Shown here piece by piece: positions 7,382 through 14,540 of a stretch of DNA of 22,345 bases. A model generated the notes under the pieces. The model worked only from the letters and a program-made list of their open reading frames with translations. It searched no databases and had not been told where the DNA came from. Both the position numbers and the translations under genes were made by a program. Every line of letters begins with the position of its first letter. The stretch's first letter is position 1. Source of the stretch: an uncultured Azohydromonas sp. (lineage in GTDB: Bacteria; Pseudomonadota; Gammaproteobacteria; Burkholderiales; Burkholderiaceae_C); contig NZ_CALAOH010000068.1 of NCBI RefSeq assembly GCF_937926365.1, positions 1 through 22,345 of the forward strand, read 5' to 3'.

Positions 7382-8590
7382 ATGACCGACCTCCCGATCC
7401 CGCCCGGCGCCCTCAGCGGCCTCAAGGTCGTCGAGATGGGCCAGCTCATCGCCGGCCCCTTCGCCGGCAAGACGCTGGCGGACTTCGGTGCCGAAGTCAT
7501 CAAGATCGAGGCCCCCGGCAGCGGCGATCCGCTGCGCAACTGGCGCCTGATCCAGGACGGCACCTCGGTGTGGTGGCAGGTGCAGTCGCGCAACAAGCGC
7601 TCCATCGCGCTGGACCTGCGCAGCGCCGAGGGGCAGGACATCGCGCGCCGGCTCATCGGCGAAGCCGACGTGCTGATCGAGAACTTCAGGCCCGGCACGC
7701 TGGAGGGCTGGGGCATGTCCTACGAGCAGCTCAGCGCCGCGAACCCCGGGCTGATCATGCTGCGCATCTCCGGCTATGGGCAGACCGGCCCCTACCGCGA
7801 CCTGCCGGGCTTCGGCGCCATCGGCGAGGCCATGGGCGGCCTGCGCCACCTCACCGGCGAGCCCGGCCGCGTGCCGGTGCGCTGCGGCATCTCCATCGGC
7901 GACACGCTGGCGGCGCTGCACGGGACCATCGGCGTGCTCATGGCGCTCTACCACCGCCAGGCGCATGGCGGCAAGGGCCAGGTGATCGACGTGGCGCTGC
8001 ACGAGGCGGTGTTCAACGTGATGGAGAGCCTGGTGCCCGAGTACAGCGCCTTCGGCGCGGTGCGCGAGGCCGCGGGCAGCGCGCTGCCGGGCATCGCCCC
8101 CTCCAACGCCTACCGCTGCGGCGACGGCTACGTGCTCGTCGCGGGCAACGGCGACAGCATCTTCAAGCGCCTGATGTCGGCCATCGGCCGCGACGATCTG
8201 GGCAACGACCCGGCGCTGGCCGACAACGCCGGGCGGGTGAAGCGCGTGGCCGAGATCGACGCGGCCATCGAGGCCTGGACGCGAACGCGCAGCGTGGCCG
8301 AGGTGATGGAGGTGCTCAACGGCGCGCGCGTGCCGGTGGGCAAGGTCTACACCGCCAAGGACATCGTCGAGGACCCGCACTACCGGGCGCGCGACATGAT
8401 CCTGCGGCAGCCCACGCGCGACGGGCACGTGGTGGAAGTGCCCGGCATCGTGCCCAAGCTGCTGGGCACCCCGGGCAGCGTGCGCCACTCGGCCCCGAAG
8501 CTGGGCGACGACACCGACGCGGTGCTGCGCGAGATCGGGCTCACGGAACAGCAGATCACGGCGCTGCGCGAACGGAAAGTAGTGGCATGA
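7382..8590 (+). CDS. CaiB/BaiF family (class III) CoA-transferase
   Basis: The 402-residue product belongs to the family III CoA-transferases, which move CoA between acyl-CoA and a free carboxylate through an aspartyl-CoA intermediate. The N-terminal signature LSGLKVVEMGQLIAGPFAG leads into a nucleotide-binding-like fold (KTLADFGAEVIKIEAP). DVLIENFRPGTLEGWGM is at about 97-112 and ISGYGQTGPYRDLPGF at about 129-144. The catalytic aspartate is expected at Asp174 in CGISIGDTLAALHG. The length is normal. The start at 7382 follows GGAGA; an upstream in-frame ATG at 7322 lacks family similarity. Its stop overlaps the start of a hydroxymethylglutaryl-CoA lyase remnant in an ATGA arrangement, so the ancestral operon paired an activating CoA-transferase with a lyase. 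The acyl substrate cannot be told from sequence. Confidence 0.93.
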   Translation: MTDLPIPPGALSGLKVVEMGQLIAGPFAGKTLADFGAEVIKIEAPGSGDPLRNWRLIQDGTSVWWQVQSRNKRSIALDLRSAEGQDIARRLIGEADVLIENFRPGTLEGWGMSYEQLSAANPGLIMLRISGYGQTGPYRDLPGFGAIGEAMGGLRHLTGEPGRVPVRCGISIGDTLAALHGTIGVLMALYHRQAHGGKGQVIDVALHEAVFNVMESLVPEYSAFGAVREAAGSALPGIAPSNAYRCGDGYVLVAGNGDSIFKRLMSAIGRDDLGNDPALADNAGRVKRVAEIDAAIEAWTRTRSVAEVMEVLNGARVPVGKVYTAKDIVEDPHYRARDMILRQPTRDGHVVEVPGIVPKLLGTPGSVRHSAPKLGDDTDAVLREIGLTEQQITALRERKVVA

Positions 8591-8826
8591 GCAACCAGGT
8601 CTGGAACGGCGCCGGGCGGCGCATCTTCATGCAGGAAGTGGGCACCCGCGACGGGTTGCAGGTCGAGCCGGCCTTCGTGCCCACCGAGGACAAGATCGCG
8701 CTGGTCAGGAAGTGGGATGCGCTGCTGGGCCCCGCTCAGCGCCGGCCCAGCAGCTCCCGCAGCGTCTTGAGCAGCGCCGGGTCGCTGCCCTCGGCCACGA
8801 AGCGCTGCGGGCTGTCCGCGGCGTAG
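8587..8826 (+). pseudogene. Hydroxymethylglutaryl-CoA lyase, 5' fragment only
   Basis: Only the first 43 codons (to about 8715) are lyase-like. IFMQEVGTRDGLQVEP carries the conserved arginine-aspartate pair that holds substrate and metal in this TIM-barrel family, followed by AFVPTEDKIALV. Full enzymes have about 300 residues. After KW the frame runs for another 36 codons into sequence that is antisense to the neighbouring minus-strand gene, ending at 8826. The ATG at 8587 overlaps the CoA-transferase stop by four bases, showing translational coupling in the ancestor. A deletion or rearrangement with an endpoint near 8715-8735 removed the rest. The remnant cannot be an active lyase. Confidence 0.85.
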
Positions 8827-9197
8827 AGGCCGCCGCCCTGCCAGGGGCGCAGCAGCCACAGGCCGCGGTCCCCGCGGCGGTAGGTGATGGCATCGCTGGA
8901 CCGCGGGCCGCCGGGCGCGGGCACCACCACCCGCACCGTCTTCAAGTCCCGCGGCCCCTTCCAGACCTCGGTGACGGCGATGCGGCCCACGGCCCGCGCC
9001 GGCGTGTCGGGCAGCGGCTCGGGCGCGTCGCCGCTCCACTCGCCCACCACGATCAGCTCGGAGTGCCGCACCAGCTCGGCCTCGCTCATGCGTGCCCACA
9101 TCGCCGCCACCGGCGCTGCGGCCGGCAGGCCCAGCGCGGCGGTCAGGCGCAACAGGCGCCGGCGCGCGGCATCGGGCAGCGGTGCGGGGCCATGCAT
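8736..9197 (-). CDS. Small exported protein of unknown function
   Basis: The product has 153 residues. The N-terminus, ARRRLLRLTAALGLPAAAPV, has a basic cluster then a hydrophobic stretch, consistent with a Sec or Tat-type signal peptide. The mature part (about 38-153) reads as a compact beta-rich domain: SELIVVGEW, then VGRIAVTEVWKG, VRVVVPAP, and YRRGDRGLWLLRP. This pattern recurs in small unassigned secreted proteins, but I cannot name a family. The gene begins 15 bases after the stop of the PEP-CTERM protease gene on the same strand and is probably co-transcribed with it. Its 3' end lies at the junction with the truncated lyase gene, but its own C-terminus (LLKTLRELLGRR) looks complete. 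Confidence 0.7.
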   Translation of the reverse strand: MHGPAPLPDAARRRLLRLTAALGLPAAAPVAAMWARMSEAELVRHSELIVVGEWSGDAPEPLPDTPARAVGRIAVTEVWKGPRDLKTVRVVVPAPGGPRSSDAITYRRGDRGLWLLRPWQGGGLYAADSPQRFVAEGSDPALLKTLRELLGRR

Positions 9198-9212
9198 GCC
9201 GCGACTCCGGCT

Positions 9213-9980
9213 TCAGGCCCGCGCCTTGGCCTTGCGGCGGCGGGCCATGCCCAGCACCACCACCCCCAGCAGCGCCAGCGTGGAGGGCTCGGACACCGGC
9301 GAGGGCGTCGGGTCGTTGGTGTCGTTCAACGGGGCGCCATAGAGGTACTGCATGCCGGCGATGTCGTCCGCCTGCGGCCCACTGAAGGACTCGCTGTAGT
9401 ACGGGTACATCAGCGCGCCGATCTGGTCGGAATGGCCCAGGCCCAGCGCGTGGCCGAGCTCATGGGTGAATACCTGGAAGATGTCGTAGCCCGGGCCGGC
9501 GAAGCCAATGGTCCAGCTGTCGCCGGTGTCGAAGTGGATGTCGCCGGCGATGCTGTTGCCGTTGTTGGGCGGGAAGAAGCCATGGGCCAGGACGCCGCCG
9601 GTGCCGTTCATGTAGTGGCCGCCGATGCGAATGTCACCCGAAGCCGTGGGGTAGTTGGCACGCGCGCCGTCGTCGGGCACGTACTGGAAGGTCAGGTCGG
9701 CCACCGCCGACCAGGCATCGAAGGCACGCTGGATCTCCCCCAGGTAGCCCTGCGGCATGAACGAGCCCAGCGCAACGGTGGTGCAGTCGGTGGAGCTCTC
9801 GCCACCCGCCACGTAGCAGTTCACGTCGGAGGGCATCAGGCTCCAGGTGATGGTGGCCCCCGTGCCCAGCGTGGGGCTGCCCCACTTTCCTGGATAGGTC
9901 GGCGCGAGGTCGTAGGCCGATGCCACCGTCGGCACGGCCATGGCCGCCACCAGGGCCAGGCTCATCAATGCTTTTTTCAT
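9213..9980 (-). CDS. Matrixin-like zinc metalloprotease with PEP-CTERM anchor, copy 1
   Basis: The product has 255 residues. The signal peptide covers about 1-22 (MKKALMSLALVAAMAVPTVA). The metzincin zinc site HELGHALGLGH is at 173-183, with Glu174 as the catalytic base and a Met-turn methionine at 191 in ALMYPYY. GPQADDIAGMQYLYG follows, typical of matrixins (M10). The C-terminus is a PEP-CTERM sorting signal: SEPSTLALLG at about 230-239, a hydrophobic stretch, then MARRRKAKARA. Such tails are cut by an exosortase during export to the envelope or matrix. Cys55 and Cys66 may form a disulfide. It is about half identical to the copy at 10258-11004 and probably co-transcribed with the small gene after it. 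The Shine-Dalgarno (AGGAAG) sits very close to the ATG. Protein substrate unknown. Confidence 0.9.
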   Translation of the reverse strand: MKKALMSLALVAAMAVPTVASAYDLAPTYPGKWGSPTLGTGATITWSLMPSDVNCYVAGGESSTDCTTVALGSFMPQGYLGEIQRAFDAWSAVADLTFQYVPDDGARANYPTASGDIRIGGHYMNGTGGVLAHGFFPPNNGNSIAGDIHFDTGDSWTIGFAGPGYDIFQVFTHELGHALGLGHSDQIGALMYPYYSESFSGPQADDIAGMQYLYGAPLNDTNDPTPSPVSEPSTLALLGVVVLGMARRRKAKARA

Positions 9981-10081
9981 CTTCCTACTGCCTCACATCA
10001 AGACCGGCCGGGCGCATCCCAGGTCCATCCGGCCGAAAGCCGGACAGCCAAGTGCAGCGAACCGCGCCAGCCCCCGGGAAA

Positions 10082-10148
10082 TCGAAATATTTTTGTTACA
10101 TCGTCATTATCGGAAGGAACCTTAGGTTGGCGGGTTGATTTCTTCCGA
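10082..10148. promoter_or_regulatory. AT-rich island with nested inverted repeats upstream of protease copy 1
   Basis: This stretch is far more AT-rich than its surroundings (for example GAAATATTTTTGTTACATCG) and lies 100-170 bases upstream of the protease start at 9980. It holds AACCT/AGGTT around one central base (10118-10128), nested inside TCGGAAG (10110-10116) and CTTCCGA (10142-10148). This suggests a promoter with an operator. The rest of the 277-base gap (9981-10257) holds a leader hairpin with six-base arms at 10028-10044 and no gene. Confidence 0.4.
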
Positions 10149-10190
10149 ACTGCGCTGCTGACAGTGGCCAGCCGGTCCGAATTCACGCGG

Positions 10191-10212
10191 CCTGCCGGCC
10201 GTGGGCGGCAGG
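10191..10212. terminator. GC-rich hairpin downstream of protease copy 2
   Basis: CCTGCCG (10191-10197) pairs with CGGCAGG (10206-10212) across an eight-base loop. It lies about 45 bases past the stop of the gene at 10258-11004 on the minus strand. No T-run follows, so this is only a weak terminator candidate. Confidence 0.3.
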
Positions 10213-10257
10213 CGCGCAGGCGCCGCTGCGTGGCGCGGCCCCGGCCGGCAGCGGCCG

Positions 10258-11004
10258 CTACGCCGGCACGGCGGCGCCCGCCCGCACCCGGCGCCGCTGC
10301 ACCGCCACGCCCGCCAGGCCGGCGGTGAACAGCAGCAGCGCGGCAGGCTCGGGAATGGGCGCCGGTGGGCCGTAGAGGAAGCGCGCACCGGCGATGTCGT
10401 CGGCCTGCGGCCCGCGGAAGGCTTCGGAGTAAACGGAGTTCATCAGCGCCTGCACGCCGGTGACGTGCTCCAACCCGATGGCGTGGCCGATCTCGTGGCT
10501 CACGACCTGGAACACGTCAAAGCCCGGGCCGTCGAAGCCGATGGTCCAGTTCTCGGCCGTGTCCAGGAACATGTCGCCAGCCGCGCTGCGGCCGTTGATC
10601 GGCGGGAAGTAGGTGAAGGCCAGCGTGCCGTACACGCCGTCCACGTGATGCGCGCCGATGCGGATGTCACCGGAGGCCGTCGAGGCCGCATCGAAGGCCG
10701 CGCCGTCGTCGGCCACCTGCTTGAAGGTCAGGCCCGCCACCTTGGACCAGGCGTCGAAGGCCAGCCGGATCTGCTCCAGGTAGCCGGTGGGCATGAAGCT
10801 GTCCAGCGCCGTGGTCTTGCAGCCCGAGAACTCCAGTTCGCAGCTCACGCCGCCGCCCATCAGGCTCCAGGTCACGGTGGCCGGAGTACCGAAGGTCGGC
10901 GAGCCCCACTTGCCGGGAAAGGTGGGACCGAGCTCGTAGGCCGAAGCCGACAGCGGAGCGGCCAGCAGCGCGGACAGCGCAACGCACATCAGGGATTTCT
11001 TCAC
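10258..11004 (-). CDS. Matrixin-like zinc metalloprotease with PEP-CTERM anchor, copy 2
   Basis: The product has 248 residues if it starts at the GTG at 11004. That start is chosen because AGGAGGTG lies five bases upstream and because it gives a proper signal peptide (KKSLMCVALSALLAAPLSA). Metzincin motif HEIGHAIGLEH is at 170-180, with Glu171 as the expected base and the Met-turn methionine at 188. GPQADDIAGARFLYG is at about 198-212. The C-terminal sorting signal is IPEPAALLLFTAGLAGVAV followed by QRRRVRAG, a PEP-CTERM tail. Cys55 and Cys62 mirror the cysteine pair of copy 1. The two copies align from signal peptide to zinc site, with shared blocks such as PGKWGSPTFGT and TASGDIRIG, so they arose by tandem duplication. 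Function as a protease is inferred from an intact active site; substrate unknown. Confidence 0.9.
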   Translation of the reverse strand: MKKSLMCVALSALLAAPLSASAYELGPTFPGKWGSPTFGTPATVTWSLMGGGVSCELEFSGCKTTALDSFMPTGYLEQIRLAFDAWSKVAGLTFKQVADDGAAFDAASTASGDIRIGAHHVDGVYGTLAFTYFPPINGRSAAGDMFLDTAENWTIGFDGPGFDVFQVVSHEIGHAIGLEHVTGVQALMNSVYSEAFRGPQADDIAGARFLYGPPAPIPEPAALLLFTAGLAGVAVQRRRVRAGAAVPA

Positions 11005-11006
11005 GG

Positions 11007-11014
11007 CACCTCCT
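11007..11014 (-). promoter_or_regulatory. Strong Shine-Dalgarno site fixing a GTG start
   Basis: AGGAGGTG on the minus strand is a near-perfect match to the anti-Shine-Dalgarno and ends two bases before the GTG at 11004, with its core five bases away. It decides the start of protease copy 2 against the in-frame ATG at 11097, which would place 31 residues ahead of the signal peptide. Confidence 0.75.
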
Positions 11015-11172
11015 GAAGGAATGAAGGAGGCTGCACCGGGAAGCGCTGCCACTACCGGCGCGCACCAGGCAAGCCCCGCCGCCGGCAGCGGGGCCACCGG
11101 CGGCGGCCAGTATTGGCACGGCCCCCCGGCGCCATGAAGGCGACGGCCCGTACGGGTTGTATGAAGCGGTAT

Positions 11173-11209
11173 CCAACCCCCGGCAATGAGCCATGCCGGC
11201 CGGGGTTGG
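11173..11209 (-). terminator. Hairpin at the end of the purine operon
   Basis: CCAACCCC (11173-11180) pairs perfectly with GGGGTTGG (11202-11209), with further inner pairing. It lies just past the stop of the deaminase gene (11217). There is no clear T-run. The rest of the 212-base gap (11005-11216) shows no gene. Confidence 0.5.
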
Positions 11210-11216
11210 CGAGGGC

Positions 11217-12254
11217 TTACAGCGCCGCGGCGAACACCGCGTCGAGCTGCCGCTTCCAGCCGTCCCTGGTGGCCTGGTCAACGAAGCTGGCCTCGAAGCT
11301 GTTGAGCGCGAGCTGGTAGGCCTCGCGCGCGCCCAGCTGCGGCAGCGCCTCGAACAGCTCGACGAAGTTCTGGTTCAGGTAGCCGCCGAAGTAGGCCGGG
11401 TCGTCGGAGTTGACGGTGACAACCAGCCCCTGCTCCAGCAGCGCCGCGATGTTGTGTTCAGCCAGCTTGCTGAACACGCACAGCTTGACGTTGGACAGCG
11501 GGCACACCGTCAGCGGCACGCGCTCGCGCGCCAGGCGCTGCACCAGCTCGGGCTTCTCCACGCAGCGCACGCCGTGGTCGATGCGCTCGGCACCGAGCAG
11601 GTCCAGCGCCTCCTCGATGTAGGCCGGCGGCCCCTCCTCGCCCGCGTGCGCCACCACGTGCAGGCCCATCGCGCGGCAGCGCTCGAACACGCGCGCGAAC
11701 TTGGAGGGCGGATGCCCGCGCTCGCTGCTGTCCAGCCCCACGCCGATGAAGTACTGGCGCCAGGGCAGCGACTGCTCCAGCGTCTTGAACGCTTCCTCCT
11801 CGCTGAGGTGGCGCAGGAAGCACATGATCAGCCGGCTGCTGATGCCCAGTTCCTGGTGCGCGCGCTGGCAGGCGTGGTGCAGGCCGAGGATCACGGTCTC
11901 GAAGGGCACGCCGCGCTCGGTGTGCGTCTGCGGGTCGAAGAACAGCTCGGCGTGCACGACGTTGTCGGCGGCGGCGCGCTCGAAGTAGGCCCAGGCCATG
12001 TCGAAGAAGTCTTCCTCCTTGAGCAGCACGCTGGCGCCGGCGTAGTAGATGTCGAGGAAGCTCTGCAGGTCCGTGAAGGCGTAGGCCTCGCGCAGCGCTT
12101 CCACGCTCTCGTACTTCAGCGCCACGCCGTTGCGCTGCGCAAGCTTGAAGATCAGCTCGGGCTCCAGCGAGCCTTCGATGTGGATGTGCAGCTCCGCCTT
12201 GGGCATGCGGCGCAGCAGCGCGTTCAAGGGTTCGTGGCCGGTCAGGTTGGTCAT
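11217..12254 (-). CDS. Adenine deaminase (adenosine deaminase-like amidohydrolase)
   Basis: The 345-residue product is a zinc amidohydrolase of the adenosine/adenine deaminase group, which replaces the 6-amino group of the purine by oxygen. Zinc ligands are His23 and His25 (AELHIHIEGSLEPEL), His203 (VAHAGEEGPP) and Asp284 (NSDDPAYFGGY). Glu206 and His227 (RIDHGVR) are the expected catalytic residues. SSRLIMCFLRHLSEEEA, GVGLDSSERGHPP and CPLSNVKLCVF are characteristic of the bacterial/fungal adenine deaminase subgroup (Aah1/PA0148 type) rather than classical adenosine deaminase, so adenine to hypoxanthine is the likely reaction. The ATG at 12254 puts the zinc motif at the usual position; its Shine-Dalgarno is weak. 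It is the last gene of the purine transporter cluster, separated from the binding-protein gene by a terminator-like hairpin. Cytoplasmic. Confidence 0.88.
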   Translation of the reverse strand: MTNLTGHEPLNALLRRMPKAELHIHIEGSLEPELIFKLAQRNGVALKYESVEALREAYAFTDLQSFLDIYYAGASVLLKEEDFFDMAWAYFERAAADNVVHAELFFDPQTHTERGVPFETVILGLHHACQRAHQELGISSRLIMCFLRHLSEEEAFKTLEQSLPWRQYFIGVGLDSSERGHPPSKFARVFERCRAMGLHVVAHAGEEGPPAYIEEALDLLGAERIDHGVRCVEKPELVQRLARERVPLTVCPLSNVKLCVFSKLAEHNIAALLEQGLVVTVNSDDPAYFGGYLNQNFVELFEALPQLGAREAYQLALNSFEASFVDQATRDGWKRQLDAVFAAAL

Positions 12255-12307
12255 GGCGGCAGGACGGTTTGAGGGGGTGAGGCTGATTGTGGCGCGGCGG
12301 CCGGCCC

Positions 12308-12353
12308 GAAAAGACACGGGCCGCCGTGCCCGGGAAGGCGACGGCGGCCCGTG
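12308..12353 (-). terminator. Intrinsic terminator-like hairpin inside the purine operon
   Basis: Perfect 13-base arms (12315-12327 with 12341-12353, 13-base loop) are followed on the minus strand by TCTTTTC. It lies between the Bmp binding-protein gene and the deaminase gene. It would terminate or protect the transporter transcript and reduce read-through into the deaminase gene. Confidence 0.65.
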
Positions 12354-12402
12354 CTGCGCGAGACCCGCGGGGCGGGACATGGCCCACCCGATGGCAGCGT
12401 GC

Positions 12403-13560
12403 TTACTTGGCGTTGGGCAGCTTGCCCTCCACGCCCTTCACGTACCAGTTGATCTTGTGCAGGAAGTCGTCGTCGGCGGTTTCGCCGTCCTTGAGCAGCG
12501 TCTTGCCGTCCTGGCCGGCGAGGGGGCCCTTCCAGATGGCGAAGCTGCCGTCCTTCAGGCCGGCCTTGACCTTCTCCACCGCTTCCTTGGCGTCGGCGGG
12601 CACCTTGTCGGAAACGCTCACCAGGTCGATGGCGCCTTCCTTGACGCCCCACCAGGTGTTGGGGCCGGTCTTCCACGTGCCTTCGAGCATCTCGCCCACG
12701 GCCTTCTTGTAGTACGGCGCCCAGTTGATGACGGCCGAGCCCAGGTGCGCGTTGGGGCCGAACTTGCTCATGTCCGAATCCCAGCCGAAGCCGAACTTGC
12801 CGGCCTTCTCGGCGGTCTGCAGCACGGCCGAGGAGTCGGTGTTCTGCATCAGCACGTCGGCGCCCTGGTTGATCAGGCTCTGCGCGGCCTCGCCTTCCTT
12901 GGGCGGATCGAACCACTTGTTGACCCACACCACCTTGGTCTTGATCTTCGGGTTGACCGACTGCGCGCCCAGGGTGAAGGCGTTGATGTTGCGGATCACC
13001 TCGGGAATGGGAATCGAGGCCACCACGCCCAGCGTGTTGGACTGCGTCACCTTGCCAGCGATCACGCCGGCCATGTAGGCGCCCTCGTAGGTGCGGCTGT
13101 CGTAGGTGCGCATGTTCTCGGCGCTCTTGTAGCCGGTGGCATGCTCGAAGCGCACGTCCTTGTGGTCCTCGGCCACCTTGAGCATCTGCTCCATGTAGCC
13201 GAAGGTGGTGCCGAAGACGAGCTTGTTGCCCTGCGCAACCATGTCGCGGATCACGCGCTCGGCGTCGGCGGCCTCGGGCACGTTCTCGACGAAGCTGGTC
13301 TGGATGCGGTCGCCGTATTCCTTCTCCACTTCCAGCCGGGCGCGGTCGTGGGCGTAGGTCCAGCCCGCGTCGCCCACCGGGCCGACGTAGGCGAAGGCCA
13401 CCTTCAGCGGCTCGGGCTTGGCCGCCGGGGTGGAAGCCGGGGCCGGGGCGGAAACCGCCGGCGCGGCCTCTTCCTTCTTGCCGCAGCCCACCAGGGCAGC
13501 GGTGGCCGCCAGCGAGGCCCAGCCGGTCAGGCGCAGCAGCGATCGCTTGGAAATCGTCAT
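12403..13560 (-). CDS. Bmp-family purine/nucleoside-binding lipoprotein
   Basis: The 385-residue product is the solute-binding component of the adjacent ABC transporter. A lipobox, LVGC with the acylated cysteine at residue 26, predicts anchoring in the envelope; an alanine/proline linker (about 30-50) follows. The Bmp/PnrA domain runs from LKVAFAYVGPVGDAGWTYAH through TTFGYMEQMLKVAE, IPIPEVIRNINAFTLGAQ and NKWFDPPKEGEAA, to the C-terminal INWYVKGVEGKLPNAK. The start at 13560 has GAGGA five bases upstream. It is encoded after the second permease (59-base gap) and before the deaminase gene. The nearby deaminase and the family's known ligands support a purine or nucleoside as substrate; the exact ligand is an inference. 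Confidence 0.92.
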   Translation of the reverse strand: MTISKRSLLRLTGWASLAATAALVGCGKKEEAAPAVSAPAPASTPAAKPEPLKVAFAYVGPVGDAGWTYAHDRARLEVEKEYGDRIQTSFVENVPEAADAERVIRDMVAQGNKLVFGTTFGYMEQMLKVAEDHKDVRFEHATGYKSAENMRTYDSRTYEGAYMAGVIAGKVTQSNTLGVVASIPIPEVIRNINAFTLGAQSVNPKIKTKVVWVNKWFDPPKEGEAAQSLINQGADVLMQNTDSSAVLQTAEKAGKFGFGWDSDMSKFGPNAHLGSAVINWAPYYKKAVGEMLEGTWKTGPNTWWGVKEGAIDLVSVSDKVPADAKEAVEKVKAGLKDGSFAIWKGPLAGQDGKTLLKDGETADDDFLHKINWYVKGVEGKLPNAK

Positions 13561-13619
13561 GTAAATCCTCTCTTGGGTTTGCGAGGTTGTGGGGTCAGCT
13601 TGAGAAAAAACGGCCAGCC

Positions 13620-14540
13620 TCAGGAGCCGGGGAAGAAGGGCTTGCCCAGCGAGGCCGGCATGTTGGCGCGAATCCACGTGGGGTTGCGCGAGATGAGCAC
13701 CAGCACCAGCACGGTGGCGAGGTAGGGCAGCATGGTCAGCAGCTGGCTGGCCACCTCCACGCCTTCGCCCTGTAGGTGGAACTGCAGCATCGTGACGCCG
13801 CCGAAGAGGTACGCGCCCAGCAGCACGCGCGCCGGACGCCAGGTGGCGAAGGTGGTCAGCGCCAGCGCGATCCAGCCCTTGCCGGCGATCATCCCTTCCA
13901 CCCACAGCGGCGTGTAGATCACCGAGACGTAGGCGCCCGCGAGCCCGCACAGCGCGCCGCCGGCCATCACCGCCGCCAGGCGGATGCGCCGCACCGGGTA
14001 GCCCAGCGCATGCGCCGACTCGGGCGACTCGCCCACCGCGCGCACCACCAGCCCGGCGCGCGAGCGGTAGAGGAACCAGGCCAGGGCCATGGCCAGCGCG
14101 ATGGCGAGGTACACCATCGGGTGCTGCTTGAAGAACGCCGGGCCCACGAAGGGAAGGTCCGCCAGGCCTGGGATCTCGAAGCGCGCGCGCTCGGGCAGCT
14201 TCTCCTGCGTGTAGCGGATGCCCACGAAGGCCGAGAAGCCCGCGCCGAAGAGGCTCAGCGCCAGGCCGGTGGCGTACTGGTTGGTGTTGAGCCAGATCAC
14301 CAGCGCGCCGAAGGCCGCGGCCAGCAGCGCCCCGGCCAGCGCGCCGGCGCCGAAGGCCAGCACGTCCGAGCCCGTGTGCACCGCGGTGGCGAAGCCGGCG
14401 ATGGCGGCCACGAGCATCATCCCCTCGGCGCCGAGGTTGAGGATGCCCGCGCGTTCGTTGATCAGCAGACCGAGCGCCGCGATCGCCAGCACGGTGCCGG
14501 CGTTGAGCGTGGCGGCCAGCAGCAGGGCGAGCGCTTCCAT
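13620..14540 (-). CDS. ABC transporter permease, nucleoside-type (BPD_transp_2 family), second subunit
   Basis: The product has 306 residues and about nine hydrophobic segments. The motif LINERAGILNLGAEGMMLVA at about 26-45 is the hallmark of this permease family in nucleoside and branched-chain-type importers, and AVGESPESAHALGYPVRRIR (about 180-199) matches the coupling loop that contacts the ATPase. Its start codon overlaps the stop of the upstream permease gene by one base (TGATG), indicating translational coupling. It pairs with the 366-residue permease to form the transmembrane channel. The start at 14540 was chosen for that coupling and because the family motif then falls near the N-terminus. 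Confidence 0.92.
   Translation of the reverse strand: MEALALLLAATLNAGTVLAIAALGLLINERAGILNLGAEGMMLVAAIAGFATAVHTGSDVLAFGAGALAGALLAAAFGALVIWLNTNQYATGLALSLFGAGFSAFVGIRYTQEKLPERARFEIPGLADLPFVGPAFFKQHPMVYLAIALAMALAWFLYRSRAGLVVRAVGESPESAHALGYPVRRIRLAAVMAGGALCGLAGAYVSVIYTPLWVEGMIAGKGWIALALTTFATWRPARVLLGAYLFGGVTMLQFHLQGEGVEVASQLLTMLPYLATVLVLVLISRNPTWIRANMPASLGKPFFPGS

Noticed and set aside
10063..10079. A TGGC...TGCA sequence upstream of protease copy 1 considered as a sigma-54 site
   Set aside because: The spacing between GG and GC is 11 rather than 10, and the rest of the consensus is poor.
11005..11097. Longer N-terminus for protease copy 2 from an ATG at 11097
   Set aside because: The GTG at 11004 has a near-perfect Shine-Dalgarno site and begins directly with a signal peptide like that of copy 1.
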